From Ciborinia camelliae (Eukaryota; Ascomycota; Leotiomycetes; Helotiales; Sclerotiniaceae), in NCBI GenBank assembly GCA_025890175.1, contig JANPYM010000011.1:2026299-2090298 (forward strand): 64,000 bases of DNA, read 5' to 3'. Positions within the stretch are counted from its first letter, which is position 1; every line of letters starts with the position of its first letter. This document shows positions 12,901-23,843 of the stretch, one piece after another. The position numbers and the translations under genes are program-made. The notes under the pieces were generated by a model. That model was given only the letters and a program-made list of their open reading frames with translations. It had not been told where the DNA came from and ran no database searches.

Positions 12901-15900
12901 TTAATGCTTGTAATTTAAGTACATGAAGGTTGTAGGTGGTTGTTGATATGTATATATATACTGTATATAAATAAATATACCTCCGTAGGTATTTACTATT
13001 ATATACCTACATACTTATATACCTACCTAGGTACCTACAACCTACAGACCTAGGTAGATAGATAAACTTCCATCCATCCATCCATCCATTCATTACCTAC
13101 CTAGATGCAGACAGGGGCTCATAAATCCAGATCCAATTCCAATTCCAATTCTAATTCCAATTCCAATTCCAATTCTAATTCTAATTACCTAGGTATTATT
13201 TCAATTAATACCAATACCAATACTAATTAATACCAATACTAATTAATACCAATACCAATGCGATCCATGACCATGTATATACCGTGAAGCTAGGAGGCTA
13301 GGAGGCTAGGGCCTCCTTCTTATAGGTATGGTATGGTATGGTATAGTATAATATGGTATGGTATAGTATTCGCCGGACGGGCTAAAGGGGTATTAGATAG
13401 GATAGGGTAGGGGAGGGTAGGTAGGGTAGGTAGGGTAGGGGAGGTAGATACAAGGTATGGATGGATGTGCAAGAGATTCAGGGGTAATGGGGATGGGGAT
13501 GGAACCCCTACTAATAGGTAGGTAGGTAGGTAGGTAGCGAGTTCGTCAAGAGAGTCGGGTTAGTTGGTCGTCTAGGGACCTAGATAGATACCTAGGTATG
13601 TAGTCTAGAGAAATCAAATGAAATGAATGAATGAATGATTGGGGGGTTTTTTGATTTTGATTTTCTCTTGTTCTTTTTGGCTTTTTGGTTGGTTTGTTTG
13701 TTCTTTTTTCCTCGAGAATACTTGATGGATGAATGGCTGGAATACTGAATGAAGAGATGAATGAAGAGATGAATGAAGAGATGAATGAAGAGATGAATGA
13801 AGAGATGAATGAAGAGATGAATAAAAAGATATATACTATAGAAATGAAGAATCCGGTGAATGGATGTATATATCTATATATAAATAAATATCTATTAGAT
13901 AGGCAGCGGGCTCTCGAATAACGGATCCATGGGGGGTTTGGAGGGTTTGGGGGGTTTGGGGGGTTGTTTGTTTGATTGTTTATAGGTAGATAGATATTTA
14001 TCTATAGATTTTTAAGGTATATTGAATAAATAAATAAATAAATAAATAAACAAATAAGTATCTAGCTTCTACAGAATAAAATAAGAAGAAAATGAAATAA
14101 AATGAAATGAAATGAAATGAAATGGATTGAAGAACTAAAGCTTTATTCTTTTCTTATCTTTTTTTTCATACAGGATGTATACATAGTAAGTAAATAGTAT
14201 TTGAAGCGCAAAATAAATAAATAGATGGAAAAGATGGGAAAGAAGATTCGGTATATACCTATCTAGATACCTAGATACATAGAAAAGGTAGGTATTGTGA
14301 GCTCGAGAGTTTTGTATTAAGTGGGAAAGGGATGGTTTCATTTATAGCTAGCTAAACTAAATAATTTATACTAATTGAATGAGAGAATGATTATGTAACC
14401 GATTACAAATCATGTCTGTCTCCACAGTATGGAGTAGGTAGATAGGTAAGTAGTTCGAAATAAAAAATTTCGAGTTTGAGTTTGAGTTTGCTGATGGATG
14501 AATGGATGAATGGATGAATGTATAATAGAATAGGTATTAGAAACCTAGGATGGGATGGAATGAGATGGGATGGGATAATAAGCGAGATGGAACAGGTACC
14601 TAGGTATCTAGCTAGATTGGTTGAAACTTGAAACTTGAAACTTCCCAAGGTAGAGAGCTCCAGCTTGTTTAGATATGATTTTATTCATGATTATTATGTA
14701 ATATTCATTTTATATTTATTTTTATATTTATATACTGTAGTATATTCTGTATGTTATATACTGTAGTATACTCTGCATGTTATATATATATATACTCATC
14801 AGGATTTCAAATGCAGAGAATATAAAGTAGATAAATACTCAGTAGGTAGCCCTCCCTAAGAAACTCTTTCTACCAATTGAGATACCACACCATATATGGT
14901 GAGACTCGATGATAAGGGTTAATATAATACCATAGATATCTAATTAATACAAATCCCAGCAAAAAAAGCAAAGAATTGCGAGATTCACATCACCATTCAT
15001 GAGAAAGTTTTCTCTATACCTAGTATTCGCTTCCCGAAGCTGTGGAATAGAGATCCATTGAAGATTGCGGCGAGGCGAGGAGACGCGGAGTTCTGGAGTA
15101 CGACCAAGGTCGTAGCTACCTACCTACCTACGTACACGATAAGTTTGCGGCGCGTGTTGATGCGTGATTGATTCCACCAATAGCATACCTAGGGAGGGGA
15201 TAGGGAGGGGATTGGGACCTGGGAGTGGGAGTGTAGTATGTAGGTAGGTAGGTAGGATATCGACTCCCTCCTTTCCTCCCTTCCTCCCTCCCTCTCTGCC
15301 CATTTCCATAATTACATCCTAGTACCAACCTAGTACCAACCTAGTCTACCAAGTCTACCTATAGCGGGCGAATTGAATAAAAAAGAATAAAAAAATCAAA
15401 GTGTGCCCAGGTGTTTTTTAGGATTTTTGGTCAAGCAAGCGAGCGAGCAAACGAGCGAGCGGACGAGCGGGGGAGAGCAGGCGGATATTTTTAATTTCCA
15501 CTTTTTATTTTTTTATATAGGGGGTTTTCCAATTCATCACCTATTCAATATTCAATACTCAATATTTAATAAAAATATACGATCACTATAAAAAAATATA
15601 CAATTATTATGAAAATCATAAAAATCATATCATTAATTATCTAGATAGATATACTCTATATCGTAGATATGAATTCAAATCTATATATTTACATATATAT
15701 TTTTTTATTCTTGTAGGAGGGGAGCTATCTAGATAGATAGGTATTTATATCATCTGCATCCCATTCCATCCCATGCCCATCCATCCATCCAACATAATTT
15801 TATTTCAAGAGAAAAAGAAAAACTCAAAAAAACTCGAAAAAAAAATAACTCCATACCCGCACTGATGAGAACCAGTGGGTGGGTGGCACAATACAAATAC

Positions 15901-16058
15901 TGTCTGTACTACTACTACTACTACCCTAGAAGAAGTGGTCTGGTCTGGTCTGGTCTGAATCGAATCTTACAACAACAAGAACAAAAAAATCATAACTAAC
16001 CCCCTCCCCCTCTGGGCCCGAGTCATCCCATCCATTCCATTTCCACCGCATCATCCAT
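9938..16058. other. 6.1 kb gene-free microsatellite region
   Basis: I find no coding sequence with family resemblance. The left 0.4 kb is the casein kinase promoter and 5' leader. The rest is AT-rich with very many TACC/TAGG tetramers and palindromic ACCTAGGT or GGTACC clusters, plus GGATG, TTCCAA (about 13135-13195), TACCAATAC (about 13205-13258), TATGG (about 13325-13365) and GAATGAAGAGAT arrays. Short frames here contain repeated residues only. Confidence 0.6.
13747..13818. repeat. 12-base GAATGAAGAGAT tandem repeat
   Basis: Six perfect copies of a 12-base unit are read directly. The unit is open in one frame (Asn-Glu-Glu-Met repeats), but nothing around it looks coding. Confidence 0.9.
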
Positions 16059-19000
16059 TCAATATGCCTTCAACGAGCCTCTAAAGCTTCCCGGTCTCCC
16101 ACTCACACTCCCACTAGCAGCACTACCTCTCCCATCAAACTTCGGTCGAGCCCTATGTTTCGGCCGAGATAATAACATGCCCTCCGCTCTCCCCTTTTCA
16201 TTATTAGCGATCTCCCTCTCCAATTCCTCCAATAAGCTCGCTGCCTCTATATCCATAACCGACCCTTCACTAGTCTTCGCCCCGATTTCATTTCTAAAAT
16301 CTTGTTTGGCAAGTTCCACCGCCTGTTGATGCCATTTTTCTAATCTAGCCGCCTCGATATATATATTTAATCCATCGTCTTCAATTTGATAATCTCGCAT
16401 CATACGTTCGCGCATGCTGGCGTCAATTCGAGACCAGCGATGTTCTAGCTCATCTGTACACGCACCGATGACTTCCTGAGGACTCAACGGTTTGATCGTG
16501 AGATCCTTTTCGAAGATACCTAATCAATATATGGTTAGTTTGTAATTAATTTGCCGTGTTGGAACGATAATACTTACGATTCTTGAAGCAGGCCTTGAGT
16601 GTCCAATACAATGCTGTTGTCTTTAACTGATCTTCTACCAACTGATCGTCTTTAGCCTCTGTATTGTTCACCGCAGCCCAGTCATCTCTCAATAGACACC
16701 TTCTCCAGATAACACGCTGCATAAGCATTCTTTCCTCTTTATTTGAAACTCCCAAACGAATAGCTTCAAGTGCCCAATAGAATCTACCAAGACTGAAGTC
16801 ATCTTGTTCCATGGCTCTGAAATTATCACCCATCAAGGTAAGCAAGTCAACCAGACATAAAGCATCCATAGCCTCATGTTTGACGAGTTGAGTCATGCTA
16901 TTTTCAAGAAGGTTCACAAAAGAGAACTGCTTCTCTAAATCCTTATTGCCATGAGCTTCTAAAGCAAGTTGAACTTCTGCGTTGTCATCGATGGCCGTAT
17001 TGATGGAGGGATATATATAGTTGTAAATCAAATCTTGAATCTTAATCAATCCAAGCTCTTGGTTTGCTCTAACAAGTTCTGCTTCACCTCCATCAGGAAT
17101 GAGGATCCCGTTTGTTTGACTATAATTTCGACCTGCCATGCGGGAAAGCTTGCCGATGCTAAGCTCAACCTTTTTGCTCCAGACATCTTGTTCTCGATCT
17201 AATCCAAGTTCAAGAAGCATTTGCGCGGCCTCGTCATAATCTTTTTCTCGAGTGATCTCGTGAATCCAACCAATCTTAGCATACTCCGGTTTGTTACGTA
17301 GAAACGACGTGAGGAATGATCGCTGATTTTGATATTCATTGAGCATCTGTTCCAGTTCTCCCTCGCTGACATAGTATTCATAAAGAGCGGTAGCCCAGCT
17401 TCCACCGAAGTTTGCAAAATACTTGTCCATCCGGTCGCTGAGATCTTTTGCTCGCTGCCCAAAATGTTCAAATTCATTTTGGTCAATGCCCGGCGTACGA
17501 AGTTTACTGGCACAGACACCAACCTCATACATCAGAATATTGGCCAGGGTCTGCAAAATTTCGTGTTTTTCAGCAAGTTTCATTGCTTCATCAGCGAGAT
17601 CCCAATTACATGCAAGACGGTGTAACTGGGTACTTTGTGAGTCGACCTGGTGATTTTGGATTACTTCTGCCTGCATTTGAAGTTGTGGTGAGTCTTGCGC
17701 TGATACCCAACGTACCCTCTCCATATTGCATCGGATGGCCATATCGATCAGAGTGGGATGCTCTAGTCGGATTTTGTCGAGAGTTGCAAGATCGGGGCTG
17801 CCTTCTGTAACAGGCTTATCCCAAAATTCTTTGAGTAGATTACTGGCAAGGTCTGCTTGCTTTCGGGCGTTTTCGGAAATGTAGAAAGTCGAAGTCCAAA
17901 ATTCTGGGAGACCCTCGTAACCTTCTTCCAAGACTCCGTATGACAATAGTTCTGATTGCAGTCCATATAATCTCAAATTCTCCATCCGAAAGTCAAACGC
18001 GCTCTCCAATGCACTAATCAGTATATCATCGGATTGACTCATTATCTCCATTACTGAAGCAGGAGAATCTTGGCCCTTATTCCATGCATATTTGATGATC
18101 TGAAATGACCACGGCAGTGCCATGTGTAATCTAGCAACATCGTGTGTGAAAAAATGTCGAACACGATCAACTTCGCCCTTTTCGGCAACAGGCTCTGTTT
18201 TAAAATCTTCATGCATATGGTCCACAATCTCTGCAAGAATTCCACGCTTCTGTCCTTCTGGTAGTTCTCGAATAAAAGTGTCATACCGCTGCCAGATAAT
18301 TGTTGCCGCCGTCATCTTCTCTGCATCCCAAAGCAATCTCCATCGCGTGACCCTGTCGAGTGCGACGCCAGTCATCTTGAGGTGCTTAGCAAGATCGTGA
18401 AGAGCGGCTGCCCGTCTTTTGAGATGCTGTTCGAGGGACGCAGACACTGATGGAATAAAAGGGGTTTGGGATTGCAAAATCTCTAAACTCAATTGCAAAG
18501 CAGCTGCTCCAACTTCTTCCGCCGGAAATTGTAACTCTGATCTTCCTGTAAAGCTCAAGGGGTTTTGTGCCATGGTGCCAAAAAATACGGCTTGTTCCAG
18601 CTTGCTTTTCGCAGTGACTTGCTGTCCCGTGCTAGATATGAGTTTGGCAATATCAGTAGCTGCCACACGAATGACACCCCCACCCCGAACGAGGAGAACA
18701 GCAGCGGGGTGCTTTGCCTTAAATTTGCGCGACTTTGCCTCCTCAATTCCATGTGTAATACTTTGTGGTTCTTCCATGCCCGATCCGACAATCTCAACAT
18801 TTGTATCCTCCCTAAAGTCTACCACATCTTCGAACGATGGTGAAAGTGTATGGTTCTCGGAACGAAGTTGGGAGTCAGGAGATTCGGCCTGTTTTGCCCT
18901 TGAAACAACAACCACAGCACGGTCAAAGACGATATATGCAACAAGAGATGGATTTGGTAGGTATATTCGTGCTTTCGAAATCGCATGTTTGTTCACCGGA

Positions 19001-20426
19001 GTCGTGTAAGATTTGAGGAGTCGCACATTTTCCACAATCAACTGATCTCGCATGAGCACAATGTCAACGAGGATGTAGTGATATGTATGTCGATTGGAGA
19101 GGGACGTTAGCAACAGCAGGTGATCCCCATCATAGTTGTGGTGCTCCGAGGACTGAGGTGTGAAGGTGAAATCGAGAACCTCGAATGTTTCCAACAAGAA
19201 ATCAAATAGCGTAGGTTCGGCCTTTTTTATCTCCATAACAATTGCTTCGCGTCCCTCAGCTTCGGCATGCAGCGCATTTTGTCCATCTCTTTGGAGATTC
19301 CAAAGTTGTATTCTTCCCTTTCCTGTTGCAACGAAAACATTTCGGTCTCCTACATGCTCCTGCGGCCCGGCGCGAACAGCGGCAATGTCTCCACGCGAGG
19401 CCGAGCTAGATAGCACATTTCGAAGACTGCCAAATATCCCTCCGGCTAATGCTCCGCTTGATCCTCTCAAAAATTGAACAGATATTTCGGGTCTTCCATG
19501 TCCATCCCTGACTCTCAAATACGCCAGTCGGCCGGTGCTAAACGCCAGAACAAATCCAGCTGTTTCCGCATTTAGAATTTGCACAACAGTTTCTCCAGAA
19601 TACATTCCTGGTATGTTTGATCCAACTCCATTGCTTTTCAATTTGATGAGATCAAGCGTAGCGGCGCTGGCGATAGATTCCCAATATGTGATTTTGCCGG
19701 TAGTAGGTATAACAACGACAAGGCCTGGCTCAGAGGATGATGCAGAGGGCGAAACTAACGAACCAAGAGGAAGAGGGTCGGATCCATGCTTGGTGCTATG
19801 AGGTAAGGCGAATGTGAAAGTTTCGGGGGAAGGAATGTTAATAGTGTATGGCCAGACAAACGCATGGGAATGGGTGAGAGCAAGTGCATAACCACTATCC
19901 GAATATATTGCGCCGTGTTGACGAGCTACAACGTGGATTTAGTAATGAACTCACAGATCAATGGAAGAGTAATAAATACCTGTGATATCTGTGCGAATTT
20001 GATCTGGGAGCGCCGGAAGTTTACTAACTGTATAGGTATCGTTTTTAGTCTGCCAGAGGATGTAAGTTATCAGTTTCCAAAAGTCCCAATACATTGAGAT
20101 GCGGAAAAACTAACAAGAACCACGCTGCCATCTCCTTTCGCGGCCCTCTCTCCTCCTTTCGACTTCTTGCCTCGCACTGCCATCTCTCGTCTTGGATTTG
20201 GTACCTCCTTGGGACTTTCGCGCCTAGTTAAAGTAGCTACTTTATTGCTTCTTGCTTCGTCCATTTCAGGCGTCCCAGTCGGCGCAAAGGTTTGGTCATC
20301 GTATGAGCTCCGAACTCTTTTGCTTTTTGGTTGCGCTATTGAATTCTCATTCGAACGAGGTCGTTGCCGTCTTCTACTACTCCTTACTGGAGCAGGAGCG
20401 CCAGTGTTGATGGTAGGCGAAAACAT
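16059..20426 (-). CDS. NUP133: Nucleoporin Nup133 (Y-complex scaffold)
   Basis: Four exons (20426-20115, 20049-19980, 19925-16578, 16519-16059) join in frame to 1,396 aa. The N-terminus is disordered and basic (RSSRRRQRPR; QPKSKRVRSS). The beta-propeller begins near residue 105 (YTVSKLPALPDQIR, then YSDSGYALALTHSHAFVWPY) and includes GLVVVIPTTGKITYWESIAS and FVATGKGRIQLWNL. A long helical C-terminal half follows, as in Nup133/Nup155-class scaffold nucleoporins. Nup133 sits at the tip of the Nup84/Nup107 Y-complex in the nuclear pore. Propeller order, length and the conserved Leu-Pro-x-Leu-Pro opening favour Nup133 over Nup155. Introns are 52-65 nt, at the 5' and 3' ends. It is divergent from the AFG1-like gene, about 1 kb away. 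Confidence 0.9.
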
Positions 20427-21454
20427 TTTGAGGAGGAGATTGAAATTGAGGATCGAATTAGGTGGTGGGATTTAAAGTAAAATAAAGATCGATGGAGTTG
20501 TTGGCATTATTCGTGGAAAGTAATTGTCGTAGGTCATCAAGTGTTTGTTTTGTTTTATGTAGAAGCTTCTTAAAGTTTAGATCAATCTGCCAAATAAATA
20601 AATATGATGGTTCAAAAATCAACATCAGGTACAAAGGGCAAAGGGCAAAGGCGGTGGAAACCTTGAAGGTACGCGTTTGAAGTTGAGGCTGAGGCTGAGG
20701 CTGAGGCTGAGGCTGAGGCTGAGGTTGAGGTTGAGCTTTGACCACACCATCAAAGCTCAAGGCTCAGATCAGGCTGGTACCGTGTATGTAAATAATTTCC
20801 TGAAATATTTTCATAGAAGAAGAAGGAGAAGAAGAGGAGGAGGAGGAAGATTGAATATAACAAACCAATGTTTGATAATACTATTGATATATTTAGGTAG
20901 GTATTGGATAGGTGTTTGTATTTGTACTTAATTCTCATAAGTGTCTTGAATTGGTGCCTATGGCAGAAGAATTGATGATAGTGCTACCTACCGGTATAGG
21001 AGCTAGGAGCTCATCATCAGCAAACACCTCGAGGCCTCAACCTGCAGAGAGAACTTTGGATTGGTATCATGGATGGCATTGGGGTATTGGCTTCTCAAGC
21101 TTGAGGTTTTCCAACCATGACAGCGCAGCGTATTCTATATATTCCTTTAATCCCCCCTCGAGGTCACGTCTGATACAATCAACCAACCAACGACCAAGTA
21201 GTTCTTGTTCTTGGGCACGCCATTCTATCTCCATCATACTTGTCTGATCACATTCGACGAAATACTCTCCATTGACTGCAAATCTCTTGTACGAACGGGG
21301 ATAACCTATGCTATGCAAGGCTACGAGGCTGATACACAAGGCTGATGCGGGAAGGCAGTCTTGGCCGATTTAGTGCCGCCGATGACGCTCATAATCCTCA
21401 TCAAGATCAACATCATGGAGAAATCCCCTTCTATATTGACCATGCACGTTCCAA
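20427..21454. promoter_or_regulatory. Divergent promoter region NUP133 / AFG1-like
   Basis: The 1,028 bases between the two starts hold a GAGGCT hexamer array at about 20682-20735 and a purine GAAGAAGGA run (about 20815-20850). Open frames across the hexamer give only Pro-Gln or Leu-Arg repeats. A short frame starting near 21308 encodes a basic, presequence-like peptide but runs into a stop before 21455, so an unseen upstream exon of the AFG1-like gene is possible but unproven. Confidence 0.45.
20682..20735. repeat. GAGGCT/GAGGTT hexamer array
   Basis: About nine copies of the hexamer, the last ones changed to GAGGTT, lie between NUP133 and the AFG1-like gene. Confidence 0.85.
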
Positions 21455-23587
21455 ATGCCACCAACAAACATCCCTCAATCAACAGGGCTGACAATAACTA
21501 ATCCCCTCATCTTATATCGGGCTCTACTAGCGACCAAAGCAATTGATCCCGATCCAGCTCAACATCGTATAGCTTTACATTTACAAAAGCTATACTTGCG
21601 ATTGAAGGACTATAAACCTCAGTCTGAATATGCAGCTCGACTCAAAGCAATCAGTCAGGCCGTTAATGAAGGCCAAACTGATGAAGATGGCCGGACGGTA
21701 GCAGTACCTGGCCATCCTTTAAGGAACAATCCACTATTTGCGCATCTTTTCCGAAGAAAAGAACGGCAAGATACACTTGCCATGACAAGAGTCCTTACGA
21801 GCCATGAAGCAGCAATGAATCTGGATTCTCCCCAGGGTATATTGCTTCATGGTGAGGTCGGGACTGGAAAGTCAATGCTATTGGATATGCTAGCCGATAG
21901 CCTGCCGAATAGCAAGAAACGAAGATGGCATTTCAATACCTTTATGCTCGAGACGTTTGCACGTTTAGAGCAGTTGAGACAGTCTCGCTCCAGGCATGAA
22001 AATATAGGGTCGGAAGACTATTCTTTGCTTTGGCTAGCAAAGGATATGATTGAAAAATCACCCATACTCTTCTTGGATGAGTTTCAATTGCCAGATCGAG
22101 CGGCAAGTAAGATTTTGAGTAATCTTCTTACACCATTCTTTCAATTGGGTGGGGTACTCATTGCATCCTCAAATCGCATGCCAGAAGAGCTGGAAAAGGC
22201 CAGCGGGATGGACTATGCAGTACCTGGTAGAGGAGGAGTTGTGAAGAATTGGCTTGGCCTAGCCAAGTCACAAAAGCTGGATATGTTCTCTAGTAGAAAT
22301 GAATTCTCGGGATTTGTTGGAGTTTTGAAAGCCAGATGTGAGATTTGGGACATGGGGAAAGGTGGTAGAGACTGGAGACGAAGAGAAATTGAAGATGTCG
22401 ATGAGGAAGAGGCAAAAATGGCTGAGACGATGAGGGAAGAAATGATAGAAGGGTTTACTGGATTTGAAAAACTTTCCCCTGGCAACTTTGGACTTGGATA
22501 TGAACAAAATGTTCATGAAAAAGAAGAAGACAAGACAACAGAGAAAAGTGCCAAGGCAACTACTCCTAAGAAGTACCTTCTCACTTCAGACAGCGATGAA
22601 GCTTGGGAGAAATTAATAAAATCCGTTTTCCCATCCTCCACCAGTCCAATCCCATGGCAATCAGCCACCCTCCTCGTCTACGGCCGCACAGTTCCCGTTC
22701 CCCGCCACCTCAACGGAATAACCTATTGGGACTTTGGCACTCTCTGTGGGGGTACCTTCGGTCCCGCAGACTACATAACCATGGCATCCACCTTCCACAC
22801 CTTCATCCTCGATTCCGTCCCCATCCTAACCCTCCTCCAAAAAAACGAAGCCAGACGTCTCATCACGCTCCTCGACGCCCTCTACGAAGCCCGCTGTAAA
22901 CTCATCATCCGCGCCGCCACCGGCCCCGATTCCCTCTTCTTCCCCGAAACCAAACTTTCTCCCTCCTCCTCCTCCTCCTCCTTCTCCTCCTCCTCCGAAT
23001 CCACCGAAACTCAAAATCCTCAACACGATGCCGTATACCCCGAAACCCTCGCGGAAATCTACCAAGATCAAACGTCCCCTTTCCGTCCCAATATCTCTAC
23101 CTATACCGATCCTCCCCGCGCGAAAACGGGATATGATGCCATGACTCGTATTCCCGGTGCCGGGCACGAAATTGGGAGGTCGGGAAATTTGGATCCGGAT
23201 TTCAAAATGAAGGGGTTGAATGGAGGAGTAGATTTTGGAAGGACGGAAAGTTTCACCGGCGAGGATGAAAGGTTTGCGTATAAGCGGGCCGCGAGTAGAT
23301 TGTGGGAAATGTGTGGTGCGAGGTGGCATGCGCGGAGTGTGAGTGTGAGTGAGGGTGAGAGGGAGAGTGGGGAGGGGTGGTGGAGACCTTTGAGTAAGGA
23401 GGCTCGGAGGTGGGAAACGAAGAGGTGTGGGGTGGTGGTGGATGGCGGGGTAGGGGGGGTGAGGGAGGAGAGGGAGAGTGATGTGAGGATGGGTGGGTAT
23501 GTGGAACTTGAGAGGCCGGCGGGATTACAAGGGAAAGAGCTGGAGGAGAGGGAGAGGGGTTATGGGGAAATGGTTAGAGGGGAGTGA
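21455..23587 (+). CDS. AFG1: AFG1-like AAA ATPase
   Basis: A single frame of 710 aa. The ATPase core shows Walker A GEVGTGKS (133-140), Walker B ILFLDEF (204-210) and a sensor region IASSNRMPEEL (236-246). RWHFNTFMLETFARLEQLR (157-175) matches the AFG1/LACE1 family. In yeast and mammals the family member is a mitochondrial inner-membrane-associated ATPase that helps turn over respiratory-chain subunits. A family core segment resumes at WDFGTLCGGTFGPADYI, then a poly-Ser insert (about 505-525) and a Gly/Glu/Arg-rich tail longer than usual. No strong mitochondrial presequence is seen from this ATG, and an upstream in-frame stop forbids simple extension, so a missed 5' exon is possible. Convergent with MPP10, 256 bases away. 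Confidence 0.88.
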   Translation: MPPTNIPQSTGLTITNPLILYRALLATKAIDPDPAQHRIALHLQKLYLRLKDYKPQSEYAARLKAISQAVNEGQTDEDGRTVAVPGHPLRNNPLFAHLFRRKERQDTLAMTRVLTSHEAAMNLDSPQGILLHGEVGTGKSMLLDMLADSLPNSKKRRWHFNTFMLETFARLEQLRQSRSRHENIGSEDYSLLWLAKDMIEKSPILFLDEFQLPDRAASKILSNLLTPFFQLGGVLIASSNRMPEELEKASGMDYAVPGRGGVVKNWLGLAKSQKLDMFSSRNEFSGFVGVLKARCEIWDMGKGGRDWRRREIEDVDEEEAKMAETMREEMIEGFTGFEKLSPGNFGLGYEQNVHEKEEDKTTEKSAKATTPKKYLLTSDSDEAWEKLIKSVFPSSTSPIPWQSATLLVYGRTVPVPRHLNGITYWDFGTLCGGTFGPADYITMASTFHTFILDSVPILTLLQKNEARRLITLLDALYEARCKLIIRAATGPDSLFFPETKLSPSSSSSSFSSSSESTETQNPQHDAVYPETLAEIYQDQTSPFRPNISTYTDPPRAKTGYDAMTRIPGAGHEIGRSGNLDPDFKMKGLNGGVDFGRTESFTGEDERFAYKRAASRLWEMCGARWHARSVSVSEGERESGEGWWRPLSKEARRWETKRCGVVVDGGVGGVREERESDVRMGGYVELERPAGLQGKELEERERGYGEMVRGE

Positions 23588-23843
23588 TCAGAGAGATAGA
23601 TAAATAGGTAGATAGAGAATATTGATATTTTTTATAAAAGAAGGAAGCTATCTTATCTTATTTGATGAATTCATCATTCGACGCAATGAATACTGTTCAC
23701 AGAACAATACATTCATTCATCCATATCATTTGAGAGCAACACTGGCAATTGCCTGATATTCATCCACAAGACTATCTATCTATCTATCCATCCATATTAC
23801 ACCCCCGTTTACCCAACTCCCCACCCCATCCATCCAACACAAT

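Noticed and set aside
13733..13921. Small protein with Asn-Glu-Glu-Met repeats
   Set aside because: The frame is made by the 12-base tandem repeat, and the flanks show no coding character.
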